Positions 17,142 to 25,816 of a DNA stretch of 64,000 nucleotides are shown piece by piece. Both the position numbers and the translations under genes were made by a program. Origin of the DNA: DATLMR01 sp964615905. Its GTDB lineage: Bacteria > Acidobacteriota > Blastocatellia > UBA7656. The notes beneath the pieces were generated by a model, which searched no databases, was not told the DNA's origin, and saw nothing but the letters and a program-made list of their open reading frames with translations. The stretch spans positions 1 through 64,000 of the forward strand of contig CAZTUB010000013.1 of NCBI GenBank assembly GCA_964615905.1, given 5' to 3'. Position 1 is the stretch's first letter. Every line of letters begins with the position of its first letter.

Positions 17142-17373
17142 AATCACCTGCGCTAATTAATTCATTGGCAAATACCGCGACCGCGCTTTGATAATAGCCG
17201 AAAGCCGCCGCCTTCTGCGACGCTTCGATCAACCGGGGCCGCGCTCGCCTGCATTGCTTCCCGCACACACCATTGCAGCATTACCCATCCGGGGAGCTTC
17301 CTTATTCATACCTCTCCGTTTTGGAAAGTTCCTGTCATTAGACATCTATTTTAAGTAGACGTAGGAGGTTCAT

Positions 17374-17679
17374 ATGGTGATTATTATACTCACTTCAGGA
17401 TTGGTCATGGCGCTGGTTTATTTCCTGTCAAGTAAAAGCACCGCCGACTCTTCAACGTTAAGCGAGCCCCGCTCAACTGTGGTAACAATGGGAGTACAGA
17501 TCATCTGCGGCGATTGCGCGGGTGAGAAAGACCCCCCCGTGAAGACATACGTTGACAGGTCCGGCAATTGTGCTCAATGTGGCGGGCAGAGCTACATACT
17601 GGCGGCAAACCGCATGATAAATTCGCAAAGGTTCAGTGCAGACTGTCTGTCTGCAAGCCCTGGTGGCAAGCTTGTATGA
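17374..17679 (+). CDS. Small membrane-anchored zinc-ribbon protein, unknown function
   Basis: A protein of 101 residues. An N-terminal hydrophobic segment 'IIILTSGLVMALVYFL' acts as membrane anchor or uncleaved signal. Two Cys pairs follow, 'CGDC' and 'CAQC', spaced about 30 residues, which could bind zinc or be redox active. The ATG at 17374 is backed by GGAGG six bases upstream, so I take it as a real gene although I do not recognise the family. Its leader (ACATCTA ... TAGGAGGTTCAT) resembles that of the lipocalin gene downstream (ACATCTA ... TAGGAGTTCAT). Confidence 0.65.
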   Translation: MVIIILTSGLVMALVYFLSSKSTADSSTLSEPRSTVVTMGVQIICGDCAGEKDPPVKTYVDRSGNCAQCGGQSYILAANRMINSQRFSADCLSASPGGKLV

Positions 17680-17894
17680 ATGCGTTGTCACGGTAAATGC
17701 CCGCCACAGTCTGAGCATTTGTCTGAATCTACCGATCCTTAAACGCCATCGCATTTTGCACAACGCGGTTTTGTTGCGCTGGTCCTTCCTTTCCGACTAG
17801 AGACAAGGGTTGTACCCGCCCCGGCACGCCGTCTGCATATATCATTCCTTGTGAAGCGTAGCCCCGATTATTACATCTACTATAGGAGTTCATT

Positions 17895-18446
17895 GTGAAG
17901 AAGCTATTCGCACTCGGTTTGATCATACTTCCCGTTCTTGCTTTGTCCAGGACAACCAACAGCGATACCAAATCAGTACAGGCCGTCTCCTCGGTCGATC
18001 TAACCCGATACGCAGGAAAGTGGTATGAAATTGCTCGACTGCCAAACAGGTTTCAGAAGGACTGTACCGGAGAGGTTAGTGCAACATACTCCCCGCTGGA
18101 AGCAGGCAGATTGAAGGTGGTAAACGAGTGCCGCAAGAACGGAGGTATAGTGCGCGCGGAAGGAGTAGCCCGCCTGGCTGTCAAAGACGGGTCGAACTCA
18201 AAGCTCAAAGTAAGGTTCGCTCCCTCCTGGTTATCATGGGTGCCGTTTGTGTGGGGAGACTACTGGGTGATAGAGCTTGCGCCCGACTACAGCTATTCAG
18301 TCGTAGGGACGCCGGATCGGAAGTACCTTTGGATACTGTCTCGCTCACCCCAAATGGATGAAGGAACGTATAAGAGATTGATCGAGAGGGCGGAAGCACA
18401 GGGCTTTGACTCGGCCAGGTTATTAAAGACAAGGCAGTCGTTATGA
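17895..18446 (+). CDS. Bacterial lipocalin (Blc-like), exported
   Basis: A protein of 183 residues. The signal peptide 'KKLFALGLIILPVLALSRT' is followed by a lipocalin domain with the structurally conserved first motif 'YAGKWYEIARLPNRFQ' (Gly-x-Trp), the 'CTGEVSATYSP' strand, 'DYWVIELAPDYSYSVVG' and 'YLWILSRSP' matching bacterial Blc/VlpA and ApoD-like proteins. Blc binds fatty acids and lysophospholipids at the outer membrane. No lipobox Cys is seen after the signal peptide, so it is more likely periplasmic than a lipoprotein, unlike E. coli Blc. GTG start at 17895 with GGAG seven bases upstream. Confidence 0.9.
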   Translation: MKKLFALGLIILPVLALSRTTNSDTKSVQAVSSVDLTRYAGKWYEIARLPNRFQKDCTGEVSATYSPLEAGRLKVVNECRKNGGIVRAEGVARLAVKDGSNSKLKVRFAPSWLSWVPFVWGDYWVIELAPDYSYSVVGTPDRKYLWILSRSPQMDEGTYKRLIERAEAQGFDSARLLKTRQSL

Positions 18447-18557
18447 ATTGGGGCGGCCGCAGCAGGCAGCCTGACAGTTCGCTTCGGCAGAGATGTGAAC
18501 TGCTTTACGGAACCATAAAAGACTAGCTTCGTGGCCCGGTATTGTCTCTTTCTAGTG

Positions 18558-20105
18558 CTAATCCTTCAACCGCAGCCAGCGCTCGCGCACCTTCAATTGG
18601 TCGGGCGTGGGCGATGGCACTTCGACTATCTTTGAAAGCGCCCTGTCCTGGAACTGGTAGCCCGCATAACCGAGTATCGTGTCATACGGCGGCACTTCGA
18701 CGCCTGTGACATAGCGGTTGAAAAAGTCGCTGTAATCTTTTCTGGTGATCTGCTTGATTATCAAAAGCAGGTCTTCCATCAGGAAGCCTTTGTCCTTCTG
18801 ATAGTAATTCCTATCAAGCGCCCGCATTACGTCGTCGAGGCTCGCCTCACCCCTGGAATCGCGGATGATGGAAAGATCGAGCAGCGCGCCGAGGTTTTGC
18901 CCCTGCGTGTAATAAGATATTCTGAAGGCGACTGGCGTATCATAGCCGAGCCAGGTCGAGACAGAAGCATCGGCAGGCGATATGTATGCCCGCGCCGGAT
19001 TTCTTTCAACACCGCGAGCGGCTTCGGCTACGCTTGCCAGAAATCTCTCCCGGTCGTTCAAGCCCGCGCGGTAGAGCGTTAGACTTTCGTAGTAGTTTGT
19101 GAACCCCTCGGAAACCCAGAGCGAAGGCGTCTCCTGTACTCCCGAATAATCGTAAGGCCACAGCTCGGCCGGTCTGAACCGCTTGACGTTCCAGACGTGA
19201 AAGAACTCGTGCGCGGCCAGGTCGGCCATCGTTTCAGGCTGCGTGGCCGCGCCCCGGCTTTCAAATGCTACGAATGAGTTGTGGTGCTCAAGCCCGCCCG
19301 ATGCGTTCGATTCGGCCTGGGTGAAGAAATAGAAATATACGTATTTGTCATAAGGCAGCTGGCCGAAAATCGCGCCTTGAGTCGCGGCGATCTTCGAAAG
19401 CATCTGTGTGAACCGCTCGGCTTTCTCTTTCGAGAAAACCCCCGCGGGCGTTGCCACAAACGTATGAGGCTTACCCTGCACTTCGAACCGCGTCACATCG
19501 AAATTGCCCATCTCGGTTGGAGAATCGACAAGCGTGTCGTAATTGCGCGAGGTGAAGACATTGCGCTCCGCAGTCTCTGTTAAGGCCGAGACGATATTCC
19601 ACCCGTTCGGGACCTCGAACCTGATCGTGCTCGGATTGGCCCTGTGGCCTTCGGGCATCAAGAAGAGTTGCGTGCCGGTGAAGAAAGCGTAATCGCTTGC
19701 GATCTTGGCCTGATTGAGCGCGAGCGTCTGCGCGAGATAATCGAACTCGACCTTTATTCGCTTCAACCCCTTCGTGTTGACGAGCCAGGTCTGCCTGCGG
19801 GTCATCGAGTGCGGCAACCGGTTGCCCTCGCCGTCCGTGACTTGAAACCTGAGAATGTTCTTCGCGTAGTTCTCTATCGTGTACCAGCCGGGAGTCCATG
19901 TCGGCAACGAAAGCTGCAACGATTGCTGGTCGATATTCTTTATATCGGTTGTGACGTGAAAGAGTCTTTCCGACGGGTTTCTAATCGCTACGGTGTATTC
20001 GACCTGTAGCTTTGTCGTCTGGCCGGAGACGGCGGGCGCGACAAGAAGGACGATGATAAAGGCTAGTCTGAGGCCGAGCGCGCGGGTGGTAATTCGTTTC
20101 AGCAT
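18558..20105 (-). CDS. M61-family metallopeptidase, exported
   Basis: A protein of 515 residues. The signal peptide spans about 1-29 ('LAFIIVLLVAPAVSGQ'). An N-terminal beta domain ('YTVAIRNPSERLFHV') is typical of M61 (glycyl aminopeptidase family). The thermolysin-like catalytic domain has 'HEFFHVWNVKR' (HExxH at 299-303) and the third zinc ligand Glu333 in 'SLWVSEGFTNYYE'. 'GGLEHHNS' just upstream is also conserved in the family. Many M61 proteins carry a C-terminal PDZ domain; here the protein ends soon after the helical domain, so PDZ seems absent. It acts in the periplasm on peptides with small N-terminal residues (family knowledge). The ATG at 20105 is favoured over one 12 bases upstream because of the signal peptide. 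Confidence 0.88.
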   Translation of the reverse strand: MLKRITTRALGLRLAFIIVLLVAPAVSGQTTKLQVEYTVAIRNPSERLFHVTTDIKNIDQQSLQLSLPTWTPGWYTIENYAKNILRFQVTDGEGNRLPHSMTRRQTWLVNTKGLKRIKVEFDYLAQTLALNQAKIASDYAFFTGTQLFLMPEGHRANPSTIRFEVPNGWNIVSALTETAERNVFTSRNYDTLVDSPTEMGNFDVTRFEVQGKPHTFVATPAGVFSKEKAERFTQMLSKIAATQGAIFGQLPYDKYVYFYFFTQAESNASGGLEHHNSFVAFESRGAATQPETMADLAAHEFFHVWNVKRFRPAELWPYDYSGVQETPSLWVSEGFTNYYESLTLYRAGLNDRERFLASVAEAARGVERNPARAYISPADASVSTWLGYDTPVAFRISYYTQGQNLGALLDLSIIRDSRGEASLDDVMRALDRNYYQKDKGFLMEDLLLIIKQITRKDYSDFFNRYVTGVEVPPYDTILGYAGYQFQDRALSKIVEVPSPTPDQLKVRERWLRLKD

Positions 20106-20158
20106 ATGTGTATCCAATCGTCGTGTGAGTGTTGCAAAGCAACCCGAACCAGGCTTGA

Positions 20159-21109
20159 TTATCCGAGCGGAACCGCAACCTTCGCGGCATGCTCGCGTAT
20201 CTTTTCAGTTATCCCCTCGGCTAGCTCCAGGGCCCGCCTGCCGTCAGTGCCGCTCGTCTTCACCGCAGCGCCTTTTACCGCAGCAAGAAACGATTCGATC
20301 TCGATCCTGAGCGGCTCGCCGCGTTCGGCTTCGAGCAGGCGGCTTTCAAATCCCGGCCTGCCATGGCCGTCCACCGTCACCCTGACGATAGAGGCTTCCT
20401 GTGCCGAATAGTCTATCGAGACATACTCACGGGGTTGAAAGAACCTCAACTTCCTTACTCGCTCCGATGACACGCGGCTCGCGGTCAGGTTCACGACCGC
20501 GCCGTTTTCAAATTCGACGCGAGCGTTTGCTATGTCGATTCGCGGGGTCAGGATCGGCACGCCCGCCGCTCGAATCTCGGCTACTTCGCTCTTGATGAGC
20601 GAGAGGATCACGTCTATATCGTGGATCATCAAATCCATAACCACGTCTATATCGAGACTCCTCGGAGTAAAGACGCTCAGCCTGTGCGCCTCGAAAAAGC
20701 GAGGCTCGGTCACGATGCGGCTCGCGGCCATGACCGCCGGGTTGAACCTTTCGAGGTGGCCGACTTGCAAGACGCTGCCGCTGCGCCCGGCTGCGGCTAT
20801 CACCTCGTCGGCTTCCTTGAGAGTTCTGGCGATAGGTTTTTCGACCAGCACCGCTATCCCTGTGTCGAGTAGCTCACAGGCAATCGCCGCGTGTGACTCG
20901 GTCGGGACTGCGAGGCTGACGGCATCTACTTTCCCGATCAATGAGCGATAGTCCTGAACGTAAGGCGCGCCGCACGCTTCGGCAACCGCTCGCCCGTTTC
21001 CCTCGTTCGTATCACAGACGGCGACGAGATCGGCTGCCTCCAGCTCTCTGTAAATGCGCGCGTGCTGGCGACCAAAATGGCCCGCGCCTATCACTGCGAC
21101 TCTTGTCAT
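20159..21109 (-). CDS. Gfo/Idh/MocA-family NAD(P)-dependent oxidoreductase
   Basis: A protein of 316 residues. An N-terminal Rossmann domain begins 'VAVIGAGHFGRQHARIY' with the dinucleotide Gly motif; the family signature 'VLVEKPIARTLKEADEV' follows with the conserved Glu-Lys-Pro. 'MDLMIHDIDVILSL' holds the catalytic-type Asp and His of the C-terminal domain. These enzymes oxidise or reduce sugars, often nucleotide sugars for envelope glycans. The neighbouring divergent GT39 glycosyltransferase and the envelope genes make a cell-surface sugar role plausible, but the substrate is unknown. Confidence 0.9.
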   Translation of the reverse strand: MTRVAVIGAGHFGRQHARIYRELEAADLVAVCDTNEGNGRAVAEACGAPYVQDYRSLIGKVDAVSLAVPTESHAAIACELLDTGIAVLVEKPIARTLKEADEVIAAAGRSGSVLQVGHLERFNPAVMAASRIVTEPRFFEAHRLSVFTPRSLDIDVVMDLMIHDIDVILSLIKSEVAEIRAAGVPILTPRIDIANARVEFENGAVVNLTASRVSSERVRKLRFFQPREYVSIDYSAQEASIVRVTVDGHGRPGFESRLLEAERGEPLRIEIESFLAAVKGAAVKTSGTDGRRALELAEGITEKIREHAAKVAVPLG

Positions 21110-21194
21110 CGACTATCTCTCCAGATGTTTGCGGTTGCCGTGACGAAGGGCATCGTTATATTTTAGTCTGTCGTCGAAACCCTGACTTATACGT

Positions 21195-21308
21195 CGTAAA
21201 CCGTGAACCGTAAACCGTGACGAGTAATGAGAGAAGATAACTATGCGAACTGGCATTTGCCGATGAGATCCTTCGCTTCACGGTTCACGGTTCACGAATC
21301 ACGGTTCA
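21195..21308. repeat. Heptamer inverted repeat element, copy 3
   Basis: Left arm 21195-21224 (CGTAAA, CCGTGAA, CCGTAAA, CCGTGAC units) and right arm 21278-21308 (TCACGGT TCACGGT TCACGAA TCACGGT). It sits in the divergent spacing between the oxidoreductase and the GT39 gene, and the right arm is inside the annotated GT39 reading frame, encoding 'SRFTVHESRFN'. Confidence 0.8.
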
Positions 21309-22963
21309 ATCCCGGCGAAGAAGAGATAATAGATGACAGGGCTGTCGCTGCCAAGCGCGGCGGGTATCTGGCCGCCTGTTTGACGATCCTCGCACTCGTC
21401 ACACTCTTTTTCGGGCTGGGAGGCCTGGCCCTTATTGGACCCGACGAGCCGCGTTATGCGGAGGTCGCGCGCGAGATGTTTGTGAGCGGCGATTATCTTT
21501 CGCCACGGCTTGCAGGATGCCTGTGGTTTGAAAAGCCTGTGCTCTTTTACTGGCTGGCCTCGGGAGCGTATCACCTGTTTGGCGTAAATGAATTTGCGGC
21601 CAGAGCGCCTTCGGCTTTCGCCGCGCTTGCGATGGTGCTGTTCCTCTTCCAATCGCTGCGGCGAGCAGTGTCGCTCAGGTATGCGCTGATCGTTTCGGCT
21701 GTGATAGCGACGAGCGGCATCGTTATCGGTTTTGCTCGCGCTGCGACCCCCGATATGCTGCTTGCGGCGGCGATGTGCATTGCCCTGGTCGCGGGATTTC
21801 AGGTCCCGGAATCGGAAGGGCGCTCACGGCTCGGCCTCGTCGCGCTGTGCGGCGCATCGGCCGGGGCCGCCGTGCTCGCTAAAGGCGTTGTCGGGATAGT
21901 ATTCGTAACAGCGATTCTAGCGGTCTATTACCTTTTCACTCGTCGATTGGCCGGAACCAGGTTGCGAGATTGGCTTTATGGGGGCGTGATCTTTCTGGCG
22001 GTGGCCGCTGTCTGGTATCTTCCGGTCACACTAGAGCACGGGTCGAGGTTCATAGACGAGTTCTTCATCGAGCACCACTTCCAGCGTTACACCACGCCGG
22101 TCTATCACCACCCGCAGCCTCTATACTTCTACCTCGTCATTGCGGCGGCGGGGGTGTTGCCGTGGTCTTTCTTTCTCATACCGGCGGCGGCGAGAATCCG
22201 AAAACTAAGGCCGCGAGACAATCGCTTCGACGCCTTAATTACTTTTGCATGGATCTGGGTGGCGCTCCCTGTTGCGTTCTTCTCTTTCTCGGAATCGAAA
22301 CTGCCGGGTTATATCCTCCCCGTATTTCCGGCGCTTGGAATTATCGTCGGCGCGGAAGTAGACCGCGCGTGGGCAGGCGAGAAGTCGCGCGCCCTGACGC
22401 TTGCCGTATGGCTTACCGCATTGACCCTTTTGGCGATGGGCGCGGGATTCCTCGTCTATGTGAGCGGCGCGGGCTTGGATTTAAAGAGCTGGCACATCTT
22501 ATACCTCGTGTTGCCGCTTGCAGCTTCGATTGCCGGAGCGGTGGCGGTCTTCAAAGACCGCGCGCGGGGTATGGTTATTGCCGCCTGCGTTGTCGTAGCA
22601 AGCGTAGTGGTCGTGACGGCTCTTACGCTCTTTCCTCGAATGAGCTACGAATGGAGCTTGAAGCAACTGTCGCTTGATGCGGCCTCGGCGCTCGAACCGG
22701 GCGAGCTAATAACTTTCTACGTCAGGAAAGAGTTTGCGCCGGTCTTTTACGCAGAAGGGCGCGTCGTATGCGGAGTGTTGAACAGGTCCGTGCTGAACGC
22801 GCTGCAACCGGATAAGGTTGCGACTGTGCTTGAGCAGAATCGGTCTGTCATCGTGATCGCGACGCAATTCTGGCTCGATGATCTCGCCCGTGACGGGCAG
22901 TTCATCATCGAGCCAGTTGCTATCCAGCGCGATGTGCTTGCGGCAAGGGTGCGGCTGAAGTAA
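21227..22963 (+). CDS. GT39 (ArnT/PMT-like) membrane glycosyltransferase
   Basis: Up to 578 residues, a multi-pass inner-membrane protein with about 11-12 hydrophobic helices. The first periplasmic loop has 'GPDEPRYAEVAREMFVSGDY', the GT-C/ArnT signature with the catalytic Asp-Glu pair, and 'WFEKPVLFYWL' follows, as in lipid-A aminoarabinose transferases. These use polyprenyl-phosphate sugars as donors to modify lipid A, proteins or glycans on the periplasmic side. The N-terminal ~45 residues before the first helix are odd: they overlap a heptamer repeat arm and no good ribosome site is seen at ATG 21227 or ATG 21263. The true start is uncertain. It is convergent with the next gene (ten-base gap). 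Confidence 0.87.
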   Translation: MREDNYANWHLPMRSFASRFTVHESRFNPGEEEIIDDRAVAAKRGGYLAACLTILALVTLFFGLGGLALIGPDEPRYAEVAREMFVSGDYLSPRLAGCLWFEKPVLFYWLASGAYHLFGVNEFAARAPSAFAALAMVLFLFQSLRRAVSLRYALIVSAVIATSGIVIGFARAATPDMLLAAAMCIALVAGFQVPESEGRSRLGLVALCGASAGAAVLAKGVVGIVFVTAILAVYYLFTRRLAGTRLRDWLYGGVIFLAVAAVWYLPVTLEHGSRFIDEFFIEHHFQRYTTPVYHHPQPLYFYLVIAAAGVLPWSFFLIPAAARIRKLRPRDNRFDALITFAWIWVALPVAFFSFSESKLPGYILPVFPALGIIVGAEVDRAWAGEKSRALTLAVWLTALTLLAMGAGFLVYVSGAGLDLKSWHILYLVLPLAASIAGAVAVFKDRARGMVIAACVVVASVVVVTALTLFPRMSYEWSLKQLSLDAASALEPGELITFYVRKEFAPVFYAEGRVVCGVLNRSVLNALQPDKVATVLEQNRSVIVIATQFWLDDLARDGQFIIEPVAIQRDVLAARVRLK

Positions 22964-22972
22964 ACGACCGCG

Positions 22973-23983
22973 TCAGTTCCCCGCCTTCGCCAGGGCGTTG
23001 GTTCTCCCGCCCGTTGTCGGAAGCGCCTGTTGAAAGAAACGGACAATGTGCTTGTCGTAATCAATCGACGCTTTTGTGTAGAGCCGGTCAAGCCTTGTCT
23101 GCGCCACCTCTATGATCTCTTTCGGCCCGTTAGCCTGCTGGTGCAGGTCTTTAGTCATATCCTCGAAAGGCCCCGTGTTCTTGCCTGTGATAAAGAGGAA
23201 CTTGCGCTCGGAAGCGGCGGTCACGGATTCTACCGCCGGGGCAGAGTCTTCCCGCCTTAAAAGGTAAAGCTGCATGCCGACCTGTGTGAGCCTGTTTGCC
23301 CACTTCGACTCGACGATGTCGTGGACCCAGCCCCTATCCGAACCGACGTAGCTCTTGATCTTGTAATTGAGGAAGTGCGCGACATCCGGGTAAACGGAGT
23401 CGACCGCCACCGCTTTTATCATCGGGTCTTGTGCGGACGCGACGAGCGAGATGTACCCGCCGACGCCGACGCCGTAAAGACCGATCCTGCCGTCAATCGC
23501 GCTCTCGCCCCCGTCGGTCTTCATAGATTTCAGAAACTTGATGCTTGATATAAGATCGTCTTTTTCATAGGTGCCGAGGCCGGACCAGTTAACGGGGCTT
23601 TCGCCGTGGCCACGCATATCATAGACAAGCACGTTGTAGCCCGCTTTCCAAAGCTCGAAGCTGAGGCTCAAAAAGTCCGAGCGGTTCGTCCCGTATGCGT
23701 GGCTGAGAATTACCGTCGGAGATGGCCTGGCCTGTTTCAGGAACCAGCCGACCGATTCCGTCGAGTCGGTGTTGGTCCATTTCTCGTCCGACCACATGGG
23801 CTTTTGCAAGATGATCTGGAAATCTCTGGGCGAGCCGTAAAGCGCCGCGCGCGGCGGGTGCGTGATTCGATATATCAAGTAGAAATTCAACGCCATGACG
23901 CCGACCCCAAGCACAAGGACAGAGGGGATGACGACCCAGATAACGCGCTTGAACAACACACGATTCTTCTTTGAAATTAACAT
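22973..23983 (-). CDS. Membrane-anchored alpha/beta-hydrolase-fold protein lacking the nucleophile Ser
   Basis: A protein of 336 residues. One N-terminal transmembrane helix (about 13-38), then an alpha/beta-hydrolase domain: 'VILSHAYGTNRSDF' (oxyanion region), 'VLVYDMRGHGESP', and the nucleophile elbow at 171-175, which reads 'GVGVG' where active enzymes have Gly-x-Ser-x-Gly. The central residue 173 is Gly, so classical Ser hydrolysis is not expected. The later His ('DYDKHIVRFF') is present. It may be a pseudo-enzyme or binding protein facing the periplasm (topology inferred). The family is near the Abhydrolase/BAAT-like proteins often labelled hydrolase. It is convergent with the GT39 gene. 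Confidence 0.75.
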   Translation of the reverse strand: MLISKKNRVLFKRVIWVVIPSVLVLGVGVMALNFYLIYRITHPPRAALYGSPRDFQIILQKPMWSDEKWTNTDSTESVGWFLKQARPSPTVILSHAYGTNRSDFLSLSFELWKAGYNVLVYDMRGHGESPVNWSGLGTYEKDDLISSIKFLKSMKTDGGESAIDGRIGLYGVGVGGYISLVASAQDPMIKAVAVDSVYPDVAHFLNYKIKSYVGSDRGWVHDIVESKWANRLTQVGMQLYLLRREDSAPAVESVTAASERKFLFITGKNTGPFEDMTKDLHQQANGPKEIIEVAQTRLDRLYTKASIDYDKHIVRFFQQALPTTGGRTNALAKAGN

Positions 23984-24180
23984 AGCCGTAAACCATGTGG
24001 GGCGAGTTTAATCGAGAAGGGGCTGGCGCGCGTGACGGAAGGTCGCGATAAATAGACCTCTACCCGGCAGAGTATAAAACAAGAATCAGTTTTTTCAAGA
24101 GTCCTCTTTCTCAAGGCGACTTTGACACGGGTACGGGCATGGCTTAAACTCAAATTTCAGAAACTAGCAGGGAGCCTAAT

Positions 24181-24798
24181 TTGATCGCGCATCTGGCAGG
24201 AAAGCTTCTTCAAAAACAGCCGAATACCATCATTATAGATGTCGCTGGCGTCGGGTATGAGGTCACGATTCCGCTCTCGACCTTCTACGGCCTCGACGAG
24301 GTCGGCAACGGCGTTGCGCTCAGGATACACACGCACGTGCGCGAGGACAACATACAGCTTTTCGGGTTTGCTACCTCGCGCGAAAAGGAGTTGTTTCTGA
24401 GGCTAACGAGCGTGAGCGGCATCGGACCCAAGCTTGCGATCACAATGCTTTCCGGGATGCCCGCGACCGAACTGTTTCAGGCCATAAGAAATAACGATCT
24501 GGCGCGGCTAACGGCCATACCCGGCGTGGGCAGAAAGACTGCCGAGCGAGTGGTCGTGGAATTGCGTGACAAGCTCGCGGCGCTCGCGCTTGAGCCGGGC
24601 GAAGCCGAATTTACGCTCGCGGCGTCAGCAACCGCCGCGTCCGAGGCCGATGTCAGAGACGATACGGTTGCCGCGCTGATACAGCTTGGCTACCCGAAGG
24701 CGGTGGCCGAGCGCGCCGTAACGGCGGCGCTTCGCGAAGAGGGCGAGCAATCAATCGAAGCGGTGCTGAAGCGGTCGCTCAAGCGGATTTCGCGCTGA
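24181..24798 (+). CDS. ruvA: Holliday junction branch migration protein RuvA
   Basis: A protein of 205 residues. RuvA binds four-way DNA junctions and recruits the RuvB motor. Domain I starts 'MIAHLAGKLLQKQPNTIIID'; the tandem helix-hairpin-helix region is seen as 'LRLTSVSGIGPKLAITMLSG' and 'LTAIPGVGRKTAERVVVELR'; the flexible acidic linker precedes domain III ('ALIQLGYPKAVAERAV'), which contacts RuvB. The start is TTG at 24181, 'TTGATCGCGCATCTG', with GGGAG upstream; this gives the canonical N-terminus. ruvC and ruvB are not adjacent. Confidence 0.97.
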   Translation: MIAHLAGKLLQKQPNTIIIDVAGVGYEVTIPLSTFYGLDEVGNGVALRIHTHVREDNIQLFGFATSREKELFLRLTSVSGIGPKLAITMLSGMPATELFQAIRNNDLARLTAIPGVGRKTAERVVVELRDKLAALALEPGEAEFTLAASATAASEADVRDDTVAALIQLGYPKAVAERAVTAALREEGEQSIEAVLKRSLKRISR

Positions 24799-24874
24799 TT
24801 TTCGTGCGGAATCAAACGCTTTGCTTGTTTATATTTTTGGATAAATTTTTTGTTAAATCAGGTCGAGATAATGA

Positions 24875-24903
24875 TTGCTTTTTTGGGGGCGCCACCCTAT
24901 AAT
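24875..24903 (+). promoter_or_regulatory. Sigma70-type promoter for the DnaC-like gene
   Basis: TTGCTT, exactly 17 bases, then a perfect TATAAT, placed in an AT-rich stretch unusual for this window. The expected start point is near 24910, leaving a ~48-base leader before the ATG at 24958. Confidence 0.6.
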
Positions 24904-24957
24904 CGGCGGCGTTGTTGCCCCATCCATGCAGGAAAATCGAGAGCAGGTAAGAGGTGA

Positions 24958-25698
24958 ATGCTAGCTGAGTCGACAAACATCGAACTGGCGGCGTGCCCGC
25001 AATGTAGCGGCACGGGCTGGGAGTTTGTCGAGGGCAAGGGTGCCCGCCCCTGCCCGTGCAAAAAGGCCGCCCGCTCGGATGTTCTTCTCGCCCAGGCCCG
25101 GATACCCGAACGCTTCATGGCGTGTAGCTTCGAAAATTTCGAGATCGCCGAGTATTCGCTTCGCAAAGCCCTGATGAGCACACGGAAGTTTGTGGCCGAG
25201 TACCCGGTCGTCGACGTGGGGCTGCTCTTTTTAGGGACCTGCGGTGTTGGCAAAACTCATCTGGCCGTGAGCGCGCTCAAAGAGCTTATCAATAAGGGCA
25301 TTCCGGGACTGTTCTACGACTTCCGCGATCTCTTGAAAGAGATACAGGATAGCTACAATCCGAACACGCGCGGCTCCGAGTTGAAGATACTCGCGCCGGT
25401 TTTTGACGCAGAAGTCCTGGTGCTCGACGAGCTTGGCGCGAGCAAGCCTACCGAGTGGGTCCAAGAGACGATCACTCATATAATCAACAAACGGTACAAC
25501 GACAAGAAGGTCACAATCTTTACCTCGAACTACCTCGACGTGGCCGATAAGTCCCAGTACGACGAGACTCTAACCGACAGGGTCGGCGTTCGGCTCCGCT
25601 CCCGTCTGCACGAGATGTGCAGGCTCATTCATATTCAAGGCGACGACTACCGCGAGGTTCTGAAGGATCGCCGTGGCGGTCGCTTCTCGTCGCAGTAG
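24958..25698 (+). CDS. DnaC/IstB-like AAA+ ATPase with N-terminal zinc finger (helicase-loader type)
   Basis: A protein of 246 residues. The N-terminus has a Cys cluster, 'CPQCSGTGWEF' and 'PCPC', as in DnaC/DnaI-type loaders. The AAA+ core has Walker A 'GTCGVGKTHLAVSAL', Walker B 'VLVLDELGAS', sensor-1 'TIFTSNY' and the arginine-finger-type 'LTDRVGVRLRSRLHEMCRLI'. DnaC and DnaI load the replicative helicase onto DNA; related IstB proteins assist transposition, but no transposase gene adjoins this one, so a housekeeping loader is preferred. ATG at 24958 after AAGAGGTGA. Confidence 0.88.
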   Translation: MLAESTNIELAACPQCSGTGWEFVEGKGARPCPCKKAARSDVLLAQARIPERFMACSFENFEIAEYSLRKALMSTRKFVAEYPVVDVGLLFLGTCGVGKTHLAVSALKELINKGIPGLFYDFRDLLKEIQDSYNPNTRGSELKILAPVFDAEVLVLDELGASKPTEWVQETITHIINKRYNDKKVTIFTSNYLDVADKSQYDETLTDRVGVRLRSRLHEMCRLIHIQGDDYREVLKDRRGGRFSSQ

Positions 25699-25743
25699 GC
25701 AACCCTGATCCACAAGCGAAACTTGCCAGGCGGGTCTTGTTGA

Positions 25744-25778
25744 CACTCGCCATCCGATGGCCTAGCATCGGATGAGTG
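25744..25778. repeat. Perfect 9-bp inverted repeat with flanking extension
   Basis: CATCCGATG at 25751-25759 and its exact reverse complement CATCGGATG at 25766-25774 flank a six-base loop, with CACT/AGTG extending the stem across a three-base bulge. There is no T-run, so it is not a standard terminator. It may be an operator or RNA hairpin ahead of the small gene at 25817. Confidence 0.55.
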
Positions 25779-25816
25779 CCGGGCGTGAGATCAGCTTTTT
25801 AAGGCGGGGTGCGCTG

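Noticed and set aside
24958..25698. IstB transposition helper from an insertion sequence
   Set aside because: No istA-like transposase or terminal inverted repeats flank it, and the N-terminal Cys cluster fits DnaC/DnaI loaders.
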